Assembly: GCF_030519355.1 (NCBI RefSeq)
Contig: NZ_JAUMKC010000016.1
Span: 62,001-126,000 of the forward strand
Direction: 5' to 3'
Length of the DNA stretch: 64,000 nucleotides
Source: Mucilaginibacter sp. L3T2-6
GTDB taxonomy: Bacteria; Bacteroidota; Bacteroidia; Sphingobacteriales; Sphingobacteriaceae
The position numbers and the translations under genes were made by a program. Below the pieces are notes generated by a model, which did not search any database, had not been told where the DNA came from, and worked only from the letters and a program-made list of their open reading frames with translations. This document shows positions 49,608 to 59,163 of the stretch, piece by piece. Each line of letters starts with the position of its first letter. Positions within the stretch are counted from its first letter, which is position 1.

Positions 49608-50444
49608 ATGAAAGCATTAATTCAAACGTTCCCCTCCTGGTTAAAGGTATCGATCTATTTTTTGATCATGTGGTTGGCCACCTTTATTGCCGGTATCTTT
49701 CCGGCGCTGAACAGTCTTTTCTATTTTTTTGCGGTATCGCTGTTTGCCAGCTGGCTTTTAATCCGTACTGATCATTCTAACCTGTCTTCACTCGGTTACT
49801 ATCCGCGGGGGCGGCGACATTGGAAACAACTATTTTATGGTACTCTGTTCGGCGGCGTTATGCTGGTTATAACAGCTGTTATTACACTTGCAACTACAAA
49901 AGCAGATTGGCATTTCAACAAATTAACGGATCCGATGTACATGCTGATAGCCTTCGCGATGTGCGTTTGTTCAGCCTACATCCAGGAATTCGTTTTCAGG
50001 GGTTATCCTTTTCAGGCTTTATTAAAGAAATACAAGCCCTGGGTTGCACAACTGGCAATTGCAGTCCCATTCGGCCTTATGCATATTAACCACGCAATGC
50101 AGCTGCAGGATATAGCAACGGTGATGCTGACAACCGGGCTGGGCTCAGTACTGTTTGGCCTTGCATACATTAAAACCAGGAACCTGATGCTGCCTGCAGG
50201 TATACATTTAGGGTGGAATTATGCACAGGTGCTCATACCCCGCACCTCCGGCACCTATCCCAACGCACTGATCTCTGTTACGGGCGGTCAAACCAGTTAC
50301 GGTTCATCTTTCATTCTGACGCCGTATTTCGTGGTAGTTACAGCTGCAATCCTATTATTATTGTTCATGGACTTTGATTATACCAGACCAGATAAAGCGC
50401 CACAAAAAGCGAATGTATCGTTGCAAAATGATTTAGACAGTTAA
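49608..50444 (+). CDS. CPBP intramembrane metalloprotease, copy 1 (altered motif)
   Basis: The 278-aa membrane protein has about eight helices and the CPBP (CAAX protease/Abi) motifs: motif 1 reads QEFVFRGYPF where the family has EExxxR; motif 2 is FGLMHINH and motif 3 HLGWNYAQ. The Gln in place of the first Glu may reduce or abolish catalysis. I use ATG 49608 (MKALIQTFPSWLKV), which begins at the first helix; the frame goes up to 49422 with atypical residues. Another CPBP gene follows 4 bp later. Confidence 0.85.
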   Translation: MKALIQTFPSWLKVSIYFLIMWLATFIAGIFPALNSLFYFFAVSLFASWLLIRTDHSNLSSLGYYPRGRRHWKQLFYGTLFGGVMLVITAVITLATTKADWHFNKLTDPMYMLIAFAMCVCSAYIQEFVFRGYPFQALLKKYKPWVAQLAIAVPFGLMHINHAMQLQDIATVMLTTGLGSVLFGLAYIKTRNLMLPAGIHLGWNYAQVLIPRTSGTYPNALISVTGGQTSYGSSFILTPYFVVVTAAILLLLFMDFDYTRPDKAPQKANVSLQNDLDS

Positions 50445-50448
50445 AAAT

Positions 50449-51282
50449 ATGACGATAAAGAACAACAAGGCGATATTTGCGCCGATAATAGTAATCGCAA
50501 GAGTATTATTATTTTATATATTATGTACCATATCGTTCATCGCAGCCACCGCTTTAACAGAGAATGTTGCTCCGGGACTAAAGGATCATTTATCCGTCAC
50601 ACTGGGCATTATTTCAGCACTGTTGCTGATCGTCCTGTTCAGTCGTATCGAAAATATAAAATTAAAAGATACGGGAGTATTACCCGGACGGACGACTACT
50701 CCCCGCTTTTTTTGCGGCTATCTTATCGGCTTGACTATGGCTTTCGGCCAGGCTTTTATATTGACGGGCTTCGGACATGTTCACCTGGAACTGAATCCTC
50801 ATCTTTCCATTATCCAAATACTTTCGTTCTTTATATTATACATGCTCGTAGCGCTAAGGGAAGAACTGGTATTCAGGTCTTATGCATTAACCATTTTTAA
50901 AAAATCTTTGGGGCTGGCTGTCGGCCTCTCCATTATAACCGTTATATTCATTATTGAACATGTGGCTGCGGGCATGCCGCTCGTCACCGCCATAATTGGC
51001 TCCGGTGCAGGCGGCTTTCTATTCGGTTATGCAGCATTAAAAACCAAAGGGCTGGCGCTCCCGTTGGGCCTCCATAGCTCGTGGAACTTTGGACAATGGA
51101 TGTTGGGTTTTAAAGGCCGCCCGGGAATTTGGCAGGCCATTACAGAAAAGCTTTTTACCGCACATGCACAGCACACCGGCATGGCAGCTTTTGCCTTTGT
51201 AATGCTGATAAGCATTGCCGGCATTCATTTTTATTACAAGCAGAGCCGCAAGAAGATTGAGATCAAAGATAGAATTTCTTAA
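50449..51282 (+). CDS. CPBP intramembrane metalloprotease, copy 2
   Basis: The 277-residue paralogue has an intact motif 1 REELVFRSYAL (EExxxR), motif 2 FIIEHVAAG (with His) and motif 3 LHSSWNFGQW. About eight helices are predicted. CPBP proteases act on prenylated proteins in eukaryotes, and in bacteria function in bacteriocin self-immunity or regulated processing. The gene lies 4 bp after copy 1, so a pair with one active and one altered member may form a complex (inference). Confidence 0.9.
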   Translation: MTIKNNKAIFAPIIVIARVLLFYILCTISFIAATALTENVAPGLKDHLSVTLGIISALLLIVLFSRIENIKLKDTGVLPGRTTTPRFFCGYLIGLTMAFGQAFILTGFGHVHLELNPHLSIIQILSFFILYMLVALREELVFRSYALTIFKKSLGLAVGLSIITVIFIIEHVAAGMPLVTAIIGSGAGGFLFGYAALKTKGLALPLGLHSSWNFGQWMLGFKGRPGIWQAITEKLFTAHAQHTGMAAFAFVMLISIAGIHFYYKQSRKKIEIKDRIS

Positions 51283-51501
51283 CGCCGAGGTAATCAAACC
51301 CAGTGGCATCCGCGAGCCTCTTAATTCAATAGTATGCGCCCGTCATGTATCGTTTCCATATCGGGCCATACCGAATCGACCACACAGAACCATGCTGTCC
51401 AAAAATATACAAATTTGATGTACCCCACGCTGTAAGGCGCCGCAATAAGTGCTTTAACGCTCTCAATTGCGTATGCAAAACAGCGCAGGCAACGGTTTGC
51501 A

Positions 51502-52482
51502 TTACTGCCCCAATATCCAGGCAAATATTAACGGAGCAACAATTGTCGCGTCGCTTTCGACGATAAATTTCGGTGTGTGTATATCCAATTTGCCCCACGT
51601 GATCTTCTCATTTGGCACCGCACCGGAATATGAGCCATAAGAAGTTGTCGAATCAGAAATCTGGCAGAAATAGCTCCAGAACGGAATCTCGGGCATTTCC
51701 ATGTCCTGGTAAAGCATCGGTACTACACATATCGGGAAGTCGCCGGCAATACCGCCACCTATCTGGAAAAATCCTATCCCCTTGCCTGATGAGTTTTTTA
51801 CGTACCAATCAGCAAGCCAGGCCATGTACTCGATGCCGCTCTTCATAGTAGTGGCTTTTATCTCACCTTTTATTACGTATGAGGCAAAGATATTGCCCAT
51901 CGTACTGTCTTCCCACCCCGGTACTACAATTGGCAGATTGCGTTCCGCGGCTGCCAGCATCCATGAGTTTTTAGGATCAATTTCATAATATTGCTCCAAC
52001 TCGCCGCTCAGCAATATCTTATACATGTATTCATGCGGAAAATAGCGTTCGCCATTGGTGTCAGCATCTTTCCATATTTTATGGATGTGTTTTTGCAGGC
52101 GGCGGAACGCCTCTTCTTCAGGGATACAGGTATCGGTAACACGGTTATAGTGGTTTTCGAGCAGATCCCACTCATCCTGCGGGCTTAAATCCCTGTAATG
52201 CGGAACGCGTTTATAATGTGAATGAGCAACTAGATTCATAATATCCTCTTCCAGGTTTGCCCCGGTACACGATATGATATCTATTTTACCCTGGCGTATC
52301 ATTTCGGCAAGGGAAATGCCCAACTCGGCAGTACTCATAGCACCTGCAAGGGTAACCATCATTTTACCGCCCTCAAGCAGGTGCGTTTCGTATCCTTTGG
52401 CTGCATCAACCAGTGCCGCAGCATTGAAATGCAGATAATTTTTTTCGATAAACTGGGAAATAGGGCCTTTTGTAGTGCTCAT
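51502..52482 (-). CDS. Deoxyhypusine synthase family protein
   Basis: The 326-aa protein belongs to the DHS family: GGKMMVTLAGAMSTAELGIS, ISCTGANLEEDIMNLVAHSH (NAD binding), GGGIAGDFPI, and SYGSYSGAVPNEKITWGKLD, aligning with the catalytic Lys (WGK) of eukaryotic DHS. Bacteria have no eIF5A, so members here are thought to act on polyamines (homospermidine-type chemistry) or an unknown substrate. No polyamine gene is adjacent. A minus-strand -7 box TACTTTTG lies at 52505-52512. It converges with the CPBP pair. Confidence 0.9.
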   Translation of the reverse strand: MSTTKGPISQFIEKNYLHFNAAALVDAAKGYETHLLEGGKMMVTLAGAMSTAELGISLAEMIRQGKIDIISCTGANLEEDIMNLVAHSHYKRVPHYRDLSPQDEWDLLENHYNRVTDTCIPEEEAFRRLQKHIHKIWKDADTNGERYFPHEYMYKILLSGELEQYYEIDPKNSWMLAAAERNLPIVVPGWEDSTMGNIFASYVIKGEIKATTMKSGIEYMAWLADWYVKNSSGKGIGFFQIGGGIAGDFPICVVPMLYQDMEMPEIPFWSYFCQISDSTTSYGSYSGAVPNEKITWGKLDIHTPKFIVESDATIVAPLIFAWILGQ

Positions 52483-52504
52483 ATTGCAGATTTATAATTT
52501 TGTG

Positions 52505-52512
52505 CAAAAGTA
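52505..52512 (-). promoter_or_regulatory. -7 box of the deoxyhypusine synthase homologue
   Basis: On the minus strand TACTTTTG, exact TAnnTTTG, giving a leader of about 22 nt before ATG 52482. Confidence 0.6.
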
Positions 52513-52696
52513 TGGATTTTGACGGATTGTACCATTAAAAGAAAAATAAGCCTGCAAGTGCACGAATAATATCCAGAAAACGAACAAGGTCTAAATTTCC
52601 TGAACTCTTTCGCAGCCTGGCCCATCGCCGTTAAAAAAACGTCCCCGACCAAACATTATACTGAAAATGCCCTTATCTTCGCAGCATCTGCATTAC

Positions 52697-53833
52697 ATGA
52701 AAAAAATCTTTGTACTGTCTATCTTCCTGCTCAGTTTTCAATGCGTATTTGCGCAGCTAAATTTTCTGCCAAAGTTCATCAGGCAAATGTATTTTAAGAA
52801 AGACACCGACAGAAGGCCAAGCTTTGTGTTGCTGCCTGCGTTCAGTTCGTCGCCCGAAACTGGTGTCGAATTTGGGGGCGCAGCACTGCTGTCTTTTTAT
52901 AGCGATACCACTAACCATACCACAAGGGTATCTAACTTGTTTGGTTATTCAACCCTTACCACCAAGGGCCAGGTAAAGCTAAGCCTGAATGCCAATTACT
53001 GGACACCTCAGAACCGTTATCATTATACGGGCGTTATCGCTTTTTATAACTATCCGTCCAATTTTTACGGAGTGGGCAATAATACCCGCGCTGCCGATGT
53101 TCAGCATGTAAACGAAAAGCGCTATAAGCTGGGCTTTAGCGGTGAAAAAAAGATAAGTGACAATTTTTACCTCGGCGTGGTGGCTGGTGTTATTAAATAC
53201 TTTTACCCGTATGATTACAATTACAACGATATAATTTATGCCCCGAATGTTGAGAGCAGGCATGGTGGCGCGAGCGCATACATCGGCCCAAGTTTTACGT
53301 TTGACACCCGAAATAATAATACCTATACCACGCGTGGCATGGTCATTAATGCATATTATAACCTGATGCATGGAACTTATGCCAATAATGGCTATCGTGG
53401 CGGATTTTTTAATATAGAATACTCGCAGTTTTTTGCTTTAAGCAAGCAATTTGTTTTGGGGGTAGATATTCAGGAGCAAAGCCTGACCGGCGGCAGTTCA
53501 CCGTTTTACCTGCTGCCGCAAATGGGAAGCGACGAAATGATGCGTGGTTATTACCAGGGCCGCTATCGCGACAGAAACTACATTGCCGGGCAAACCGAGC
53601 TGCGTTACCGCATTACCAAACGCTTTGGCCTGGCAGGCTTTGCCGGCACCGGAGAAGTTTTTCATTCATCATTTGATATGGCGCAGCTGAAGCCCAACTA
53701 TGGCGGAGGTCTCCGCTACTTTTTTGATGTAGAAAAGGGTTTAGCCATCCGGTTTGATTACGGAGTCGGCCAGAAGCCGGCCGGTGAAAAACGTGAGGGA
53801 GGGTTTTATGTAGCGCTGGGACAGAGTTTTTGA
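52697..53833 (+). CDS. Outer-membrane beta-barrel protein (BamA/TamA C-terminal type)
   Basis: The 378-residue protein has a signal peptide (MKKIFVLSIFLLSFQCVFAQ) and about twelve to sixteen amphipathic strands in the surface-antigen (bacterial OMP85 barrel) pattern, including ASAYIGPSFTFDTRNNNTYT and the terminal FYVALGQSF ending in Phe. POTRA domains are missing, as the mature protein begins almost at the barrel. I use ATG 52697, since the frame from 52667 adds ten residues before the signal sequence. Role unknown; not BamA itself. Confidence 0.85.
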   Translation: MKKIFVLSIFLLSFQCVFAQLNFLPKFIRQMYFKKDTDRRPSFVLLPAFSSSPETGVEFGGAALLSFYSDTTNHTTRVSNLFGYSTLTTKGQVKLSLNANYWTPQNRYHYTGVIAFYNYPSNFYGVGNNTRAADVQHVNEKRYKLGFSGEKKISDNFYLGVVAGVIKYFYPYDYNYNDIIYAPNVESRHGGASAYIGPSFTFDTRNNNTYTTRGMVINAYYNLMHGTYANNGYRGGFFNIEYSQFFALSKQFVLGVDIQEQSLTGGSSPFYLLPQMGSDEMMRGYYQGRYRDRNYIAGQTELRYRITKRFGLAGFAGTGEVFHSSFDMAQLKPNYGGGLRYFFDVEKGLAIRFDYGVGQKPAGEKREGGFYVALGQSF

Positions 53834-53951
53834 TAGGCGGAATCCTGATATACATATCCGGCATTATAAGTAAACATCCACGCTTGGCAAAGATATATCC
53901 CGGGCTTTCATCCGCACATTGAGTTAGCAGCCGGATATCAAATTGTCTTCG

Positions 53952-54734
53952 TCAATATCGGACCAGAAAGTCCTCCTTTACCTGTCCCGGTCTGAAAAAT
54001 ACTAAGCCAATCCAAAACAGATCAACGGTTACAGTTACCTGCAAATGGGCTTTTATTTCGGCCCAGGCTTCTTTCATTCCTTCACTCCAGTAAATATCAT
54101 CGAAAATAAGCATCGTATTCTCGTGCACTTTGGGCAGGCACCACTCGAAATACTTAAGGGTTGCTTCTTTTTGATGATTGCCATCCACGAACACAAAATC
54201 AAGCCCGGGCAAAGTATCTATTATATCAGATAGCGTATCGTCAAAATTGCCGACTATTGGTTCTGTGCTGATGCCGCCTTTGTGAAATGTTTCAGCGGCT
54301 ATCTTAGCCGTTTCCGGGCAGCCCTCCATTGTATATACATCAGCGAGTGGCGCAGCTTTTTTCAGATATAGCGTTGTTGTGCCCAGGCAGGTGCCTAGTT
54401 CTATAATATTCCGGGGCTGCCAGTCCGCTGCTAAACGGTAAAGTAATTGTGCCAGTTTAGGAGGTTTAAGTGCATTACGGGCAATGTCGCTTACCTTTTT
54501 TTTGCGGTTATTATTCAAATGTGAACCCGCCCCCAAATCAGTTACGGTTATAATCCGGGCGTCATTTAAAAGCTCTTTGCGGATATTCTCTACCTCTGCA
54601 TATACTTTTTTGGCATTAAAATCGTAAATTACCTCATCAATCAGCCTGTATACAAAAGGCGAGTGCACGCCATGCCTGGTTTTGGCGTTTAGCCTGTGCA
54701 GCACATAATCCTTTGCGAACCTAAAATTCAACAT
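53952..54734 (-). CDS. Class I SAM-dependent methyltransferase
   Basis: The 260-residue protein has the methyltransferase_24 pattern: SAM-binding IIELGTCLGTTTLYL, then DVYTMEGCPETAKIA and the catalytic loop DFVFVDGNHQKEATLKYFEW. The N-terminal ~70 residues (RLNAKTRHGVHSPFVYRLID) are characteristic of a Bacteroidota subgroup of unknown substrate. The O-methyltransferase-like fold does not define the acceptor. It diverges from the SirB1-like gene across 43 bp. Confidence 0.88.
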   Translation of the reverse strand: MLNFRFAKDYVLHRLNAKTRHGVHSPFVYRLIDEVIYDFNAKKVYAEVENIRKELLNDARIITVTDLGAGSHLNNNRKKKVSDIARNALKPPKLAQLLYRLAADWQPRNIIELGTCLGTTTLYLKKAAPLADVYTMEGCPETAKIAAETFHKGGISTEPIVGNFDDTLSDIIDTLPGLDFVFVDGNHQKEATLKYFEWCLPKVHENTMLIFDDIYWSEGMKEAWAEIKAHLQVTVTVDLFWIGLVFFRPGQVKEDFLVRY

Positions 54735-54777
54735 GGCTGTAAAAATATATAAACGTTTAGTATTTTAGCGTAACAGC

Positions 54778-55659
54778 ATGATAAATCCGACAGAAGTAAA
54801 CTCACTGATAAGACTATTAGACGACCCGGATGGAGAGATATTTGAGCACGTTCATCAGAAATTACTCTCATACGGACCCGAAGCAATCGAGTATTTAGAG
54901 CAGGCCTGGGAGCAGGCATTTGACACAGTGCAACAGGAGCGTATTGCTAACCTGGTGCACGAAATTCAGTTCGGTATTGTAAAAAAGGATCTCCAGCTTT
55001 GGTACCAGGGGGGGGCGTTCGACTTACTTCAGGGAATTCTTATCGTCAATCGCTATCAATATCCCGACCTTGACGAGCAAAAAGTCATCAATCAGATTGA
55101 AGAGATCAAACGCGATATTTGGATACAGCTGATGAATGAACACAGCCCGGCTGAGCAGGTGAAACTGATTAACCACGTTTTCTATAACATTTACGGTTTT
55201 AGCGGCAACACAACTAATCACCAGGATCCGCAAAACAGTTATATCAGCCAGGTGCTGGAAACTAAAAAAGGTAACCAGATTTCGCTGGCCATTATTTATT
55301 CCATTATAGCACAAAAGCTGGACATACCCGTTTACGGCGTAAACCTGCCCCAGCATTTTATCCTGGCATATTTGGACGAAAGCAGGCATAGCGATTTTGA
55401 AGGCGGCATTTTATTTTACATCAATGCATTTAACAAAGGCTTTATTTTCGGCCGCAGGGATGTAGATATGTTTCTAAAGCAGCTCAATCTTAAATTTGAC
55501 AGGCAGTTTTATGAACCCTGCTCAAATACTGATATTATAAAACGTGTATTGCGGAATTTAATAAGTTCATATGAGCACCTGGGTTCGAAAGATAAAATGT
55601 CAGAATTGAACGAGTTGCTGCAGATTATAGAGAACCAAACTGATAACGAAGACCAATAG
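54778..55659 (+). CDS. SirB1-like (transglutaminase-like) protein
   Basis: The 293-residue protein has the SirB1/UPF transglutaminase-like core (INHVFYNIYGFSGNTTNHQD, SYISQVLETKKGNQISLAII, LNLPQHFIL-like segment NLPQHFILAYLDE) and a helical N-terminus with HEAT-like features (LDDPDGEIFEHVHQKLLSYG). The Cys of true transglutaminases is missing in the core; the GNQISL position may hold it in relatives. Cytosolic. Function is unclear; SirB1 proteins are linked in some genomes to peptidoglycan or haem metabolism. Confidence 0.82.
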   Translation: MINPTEVNSLIRLLDDPDGEIFEHVHQKLLSYGPEAIEYLEQAWEQAFDTVQQERIANLVHEIQFGIVKKDLQLWYQGGAFDLLQGILIVNRYQYPDLDEQKVINQIEEIKRDIWIQLMNEHSPAEQVKLINHVFYNIYGFSGNTTNHQDPQNSYISQVLETKKGNQISLAIIYSIIAQKLDIPVYGVNLPQHFILAYLDESRHSDFEGGILFYINAFNKGFIFGRRDVDMFLKQLNLKFDRQFYEPCSNTDIIKRVLRNLISSYEHLGSKDKMSELNELLQIIENQTDNEDQ

Positions 55660-55698
55660 ACGCCTTAGCCCCGCACCGCCAGAAATCCTGCCAGTTAG

Positions 55699-56172
55699 TT
55701 AATGGATTATACACAGTCGTTTGCCTAATTCAACAGCCTGGGTCCGGCGTTTCACTTCCATTTTTTCGAACAGGTTTGAGGTATGGGTTTTTATGGTGTT
55801 AAGCGACACGAATAACCGCGCTGATATTTCCTGATTGCTTAAGCCTTCGGCCATTAATTGCAAAACTTCCAGCTCGCGGCGGCTCAGCTTAAGCCTGTCA
55901 ACTTCGCGCTGGTTACTTGTAAAAGCGGCTGTTGGATGTGCATACACTGTTTTTTCGATAACGGTAGCCTGCGCTTTCGGCCGCGCCAGCTTTAGGGCAA
56001 GCCAGATACCCAGCACTGTGAAGAATACAGCAATTGCGCCGGCATACACTTCCATGGCGTGCCCCACTATCAGGAAACGCAATTCCAGCCATTTCAATAA
56101 AAACAGCAAACCCGCCAGCATAATGCCATACAATATGGTTTGCTTATTTTTCGTAAAAAACGGGGAGGTCAT
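55699..56172 (-). CDS. Membrane-anchored LuxR-type regulator
   Basis: This 157-residue protein has two hydrophobic helices at its start (about residues 13-34 and 38-60), a ~35-residue linker, and a LuxR HTH (LSRRELEVLQLMAEGLSNQE, then FVSLNTIKTHTSNLFEKMEV). There is no receiver domain, so the DNA-binding domain is tethered to the membrane, and may respond to membrane state or be released. This compact form is frequent in Bacteroidota. It is convergent with the SirB1-like gene. Confidence 0.88.
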   Translation of the reverse strand: MTSPFFTKNKQTILYGIMLAGLLFLLKWLELRFLIVGHAMEVYAGAIAVFFTVLGIWLALKLARPKAQATVIEKTVYAHPTAAFTSNQREVDRLKLSRRELEVLQLMAEGLSNQEISARLFVSLNTIKTHTSNLFEKMEVKRRTQAVELGKRLCIIH

Positions 56173-56251
56173 TTAATCCGGTTTGCAATTTAAAGATAGT
56201 ATATTTTGCACAGAATTAAAAACCGCACACTCGCAGGCTTTTGTTCTAAAG

Positions 56252-56623
56252 TCAGGCTGCCAGCACGGAGTTTATCACCCTTTCCAGGTCGTCTAAGTCA
56301 AAGGGCTTGGCCAGGTAAGTCTCAGCGCCGGCATGGTTCGCTAACAATTCGATATCGCTATTGGCCGAAAAGTAAATAATAGGAATGTTTTTGAGTTCTT
56401 CGTTTTGTTTAAGCTTCTGGGTGGCAATGATCCCCCCGTCGTCGGGTATCCAGTTGTCCATTAAAATTACATCAGGCTTAATTGCCGAAACTTTATCAAC
56501 AATGTTATTGCAATCAGCATAAGCGCTCACAATCCAGCCCTGCTCTTCTAAAATAAAGCTGCAGATAGCCAGGATGTCGTCATCGTCATCAAAAATAATG
56601 ATCTTTTTTTGCGGGTCCGTCAT
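56252..56623 (-). CDS. Orphan single-domain response regulator
   Basis: The 123-residue receiver has IIIFDDDDDILAICSFILEE, phospho-acceptor Asp in DVILMDNWIPDDGGIIATQK, Ser in IIYFSANSDIELL and Lys in TYLAKPFDLDDLERVI. No output domain or adjacent kinase. It resembles the orphan at 46545 (Trp-containing post-Asp loop). It sits next to a membrane-bound LuxR protein, but a link is unproven. Confidence 0.9.
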   Translation of the reverse strand: MTDPQKKIIIFDDDDDILAICSFILEEQGWIVSAYADCNNIVDKVSAIKPDVILMDNWIPDDGGIIATQKLKQNEELKNIPIIYFSANSDIELLANHAGAETYLAKPFDLDDLERVINSVLAA

Positions 56624-56876
56624 AGGAAAATAGATGTGTGAAGGTAAGATATCTATTTAACAAAAGCAAATGTTTCTTAATAATATAAGAATTTACTTAA
56701 TACTGCATCCCCGGCGACGAAAAATGGCTAAGCTGGCATTTTTAAGTAATAATAATTTTAGCCGGAAAGGCCGCGGGTATACATGTGCAGCCACTGCAAT
56801 GCCATATTGCTCATGTAAAATCAAAAAGATTGTTATATCTTTATTAATTACGTAACACGCTAAATATCATTAGCAT

Positions 56877-57794
56877 ATGAAATTTAAACCTATCCTGTTA
56901 CTGCTGCTGTTAAAAAGCGTTCAATCGCTGGCATCTGGCGTTGATACGCTCAAATTATATTATCCCATCGACAAATATGAGTTATCTGCCGAAAACAAAG
57001 CTAAACTTGAAGGGCTAAATAAATTGCTTGCTGATAGCGCCGCAATTAGTGTTACAGGTTACGCCGATTACCTTGGCACAAGCAACCATAACATCATCCT
57101 TTCAAGAAACAGGGCCGAAACGGTTAAGGCTTACCTGCTTACGTTAAAGGAGACTTTCGCTGTCAGCACCGGCGGCATGGGCGCAGTAAAAAGTTCAACA
57201 GAAAAATCTGTTATGGGCGAACCATCAAATCGCCGGGTTGATGTGATTTACGAGGTGAAAAAACCGCTTGCGATGACCAAGCCTATCCCGGTGAGGGCCC
57301 CCGTGGTACCTGTAACCAAACGCGACTCGGTACCTGCCCGGCCTAAACAGGCTATTACTGTGGACACTACCCGCGAACCGGCCAGCTTTAACGCCAGGTT
57401 AAATAATCTAAAGGACGCCAAAGTCGGCAGCAGTATTTCTTTCGAGGAATTAACATTTCAGCCTGGCCGCCACTTTTTAAATCCCGAAGCCGTGCGGTAT
57501 TTAATTACCATACTCAAATTCATGCAAAAACATACCAATGTTACCTTCCAGATCATCGGGCATATCTGCTGTGAAATTGATGGACGTGATGGAGAGGACT
57601 ATGATTCCGGCGGCTACGTATTATCCGTCAACAGGGCAAAATTCATTTATGACTATTTTATAGAAAAAGGAATTGCCGCAAACCGGATGACCTACAAGGG
57701 CGTCGGCAGTACCAGGCAAAAGGTATTTCCCGAGCGCACTGAGCGCGACCGCTATTTAAACCGGCGCGTTGAATTTTTGATTACCGGAAAATAG
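56877..57794 (+). CDS. OmpA-family protein with two peptidoglycan-binding-like domains
   Basis: The 305-residue protein has a signal peptide (MKFKPILLLLLLKSVQSLAS), an OmpA-like domain at about 22-125 (VTGYADYLGTSNHNIILSRN, then EPSNRRVDVIYE), a Pro-rich linker, and another at 185-305 (FQIIGHICCEIDGRDGEDYD, NRAKFIYDYFIEKGIAANRM, YLNRRVEFLITG). Both have NRRV-type ends that bind diaminopimelate. No transmembrane barrel, so it is periplasmic. Two OmpA domains in one protein could cross-link peptidoglycan strands (inference). Confidence 0.9.
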   Translation: MKFKPILLLLLLKSVQSLASGVDTLKLYYPIDKYELSAENKAKLEGLNKLLADSAAISVTGYADYLGTSNHNIILSRNRAETVKAYLLTLKETFAVSTGGMGAVKSSTEKSVMGEPSNRRVDVIYEVKKPLAMTKPIPVRAPVVPVTKRDSVPARPKQAITVDTTREPASFNARLNNLKDAKVGSSISFEELTFQPGRHFLNPEAVRYLITILKFMQKHTNVTFQIIGHICCEIDGRDGEDYDSGGYVLSVNRAKFIYDYFIEKGIAANRMTYKGVGSTRQKVFPERTERDRYLNRRVEFLITGK

Positions 57795-57811
57795 CGGATC
57801 AGTGGCAGCCG

Positions 57812-58387
57812 TTATTCTATTAATCCATTCAAGGCTGCATATTGCAGCAGCATAATGGTCTTGGCATCCATTATCTCCCTGGTTTTTATCATTGCAAGGG
57901 CTTCGCTAAAAGGCAGTTCCATCACTTCAATATGCTCGCTTTCCTCCGCCAGCCCGCCGCCGTCATTTACCTTCATATCCCTGGTATACTCTGCCACAAA
58001 AAAATAAAGGATTTCGGTAACAGAGCCCGGAGACATATAGGCTTCAAATATCTTTTCTACATGACTAACTTTAAACCCGGTTTCTTCTTCAGTTTCCCGT
58101 CTGATGCAATCTTCAGGATTGTCTGCGTCCAATAGTCCGGCGCAGGCCTCTATCAGGTAGCCGGTCTCATTGCCGTTTATAAATGTAGGCATCCGGAACT
58201 GCCGGGTTAATATCACCGTTTTCTTTTCCTTGTTGTATAAAAGGATGGTGGCGCCATTTCCTCTGTCGTAGGCTTCGCGGTTTTGTACCTGGGTGGTACC
58301 TTTTTGACTTATTTCATAAGTAATTTTTTTCAGAACATACCAGTTGTCTGAAAGGACTTTGGTCTCCAGAATTTTTATGTCACTCAC
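57812..58387 (-). CDS. nudK: NUDIX hydrolase, NudK-like (GDP-mannose pyrophosphatase)
   Basis: The 191-residue enzyme has the Nudix box [22 protein letters not shown] (with REtxEET core). The N-terminus ([35 protein letters not shown]) and [20 protein letters not shown] match the NudK subfamily, which hydrolyses GDP-mannose and related nucleotide sugars. The start is GTG 58387 ([11 protein letters not shown]). It ends 18 bp from the convergent OmpA-family gene. Gene name from subfamily likeness only. Confidence 0.87.
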   Translation of the reverse strand: MSDIKILETKVLSDNWYVLKKITYEISQKGTTQVQNREAYDRGNGATILLYNKEKKTVILTRQFRMPTFINGNETGYLIEACAGLLDADNPEDCIRRETEEETGFKVSHVEKIFEAYMSPGSVTEILYFFVAEYTRDMKVNDGGGLAEESEHIEVMELPFSEALAMIKTREIMDAKTIMLLQYAALNGLIE

Positions 58388-58712
58388 AATTCTATAGGTT
58401 TATTAAATTGCTAAAAGTAACGTCATTCCGGCGAAAGAATTTTAATAGCAAACAAAAAATTATCTGCGGCAGTCTAAAAAATTATTAATCAACAAGTTGG
58501 ATTGGTAGTTTATACCACTGGTGTACTGTTTTCTATTCAACAGCATGCTGTTTCCGTCGGTTTTTTTCTACAATGCAAGCCGTTATCAGGTATTTATTGC
58601 CCCGCTTAGCTAAATTTTCACAAAAATCGCTAGTCAACAACAGTTATTCTTCATTGGAATGTCTTTTGTACTCAACATATTCACTCCTAACCTCATTTTT
58701 AATTTGACTGGT
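58388..58712. other. Divergent intergenic region with a 14-bp palindrome
   Basis: No gene. AACAGCATGCTGTT (58539-58552) is a perfect 14-bp palindrome and a partial palindrome (TACCACTGGTGTA) lies at about 58513-58525. They are possible operator sites for the divergent NUDIX and response regulator genes. TTAATTTG just before ATG 58713 is one base off the -7 consensus. Confidence 0.4.
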
Positions 58713-59126
58713 ATGGTAAATTTTTTAATGATTGACGACAATCCCATCGAGCATATTATCATGCAAAAAATGTTTGATAAATTCCACCTGTTTCCAAATG
58801 CCGTACACAGCCTGGATGGAAGGGTAAGCATGAGCCTTTTTGAAAGTCATCCGTCCGACACCGAAGTACTTCCTGATGTTATTTTCCTTGATCTGAACAT
58901 GCCGGGCTATAGTGGGTGGGATTTTCTTTGCGACTTCGAAAAAGTACACAGACAAATTAAAAAGAAGGTTGATGTATACATCATTTCTTCCTCTGTTGAT
59001 CCTAATGATAAACAACTTGCGGAAAAATACGATTTCGTTAAGACATTCGTATCCAAGCCCATAAAAACCGAGACCCTGCTCGATCTCCACTCACTGTACC
59101 AGTCTGATAAACGCGCAGCCGGTTAA
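58713..59126 (+). CDS. Orphan CheY-like response regulator
   Basis: The 137-residue receiver starts MVNFLMIDDNPIEHIIMQKM, has phospho-acceptor Asp in DVIFLDLNMPGYSGWDFL, Ser in VYIISSSVDPNDKQLA and Lys in TFVSKPIKTETL. It is of the Rcp1-like single-domain class. ATG 58713 is the start; the frame from 58659 adds 18 residues that do not belong. No kinase adjacent. It is the last clearly chromosomal gene before the integrated element. Confidence 0.9.
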   Translation: MVNFLMIDDNPIEHIIMQKMFDKFHLFPNAVHSLDGRVSMSLFESHPSDTEVLPDVIFLDLNMPGYSGWDFLCDFEKVHRQIKKKVDVYIISSSVDPNDKQLAEKYDFVKTFVSKPIKTETLLDLHSLYQSDKRAAG

Positions 59127-59163
59127 ACTGTACATATTTTTACTGATTTTATTTACGATATTA

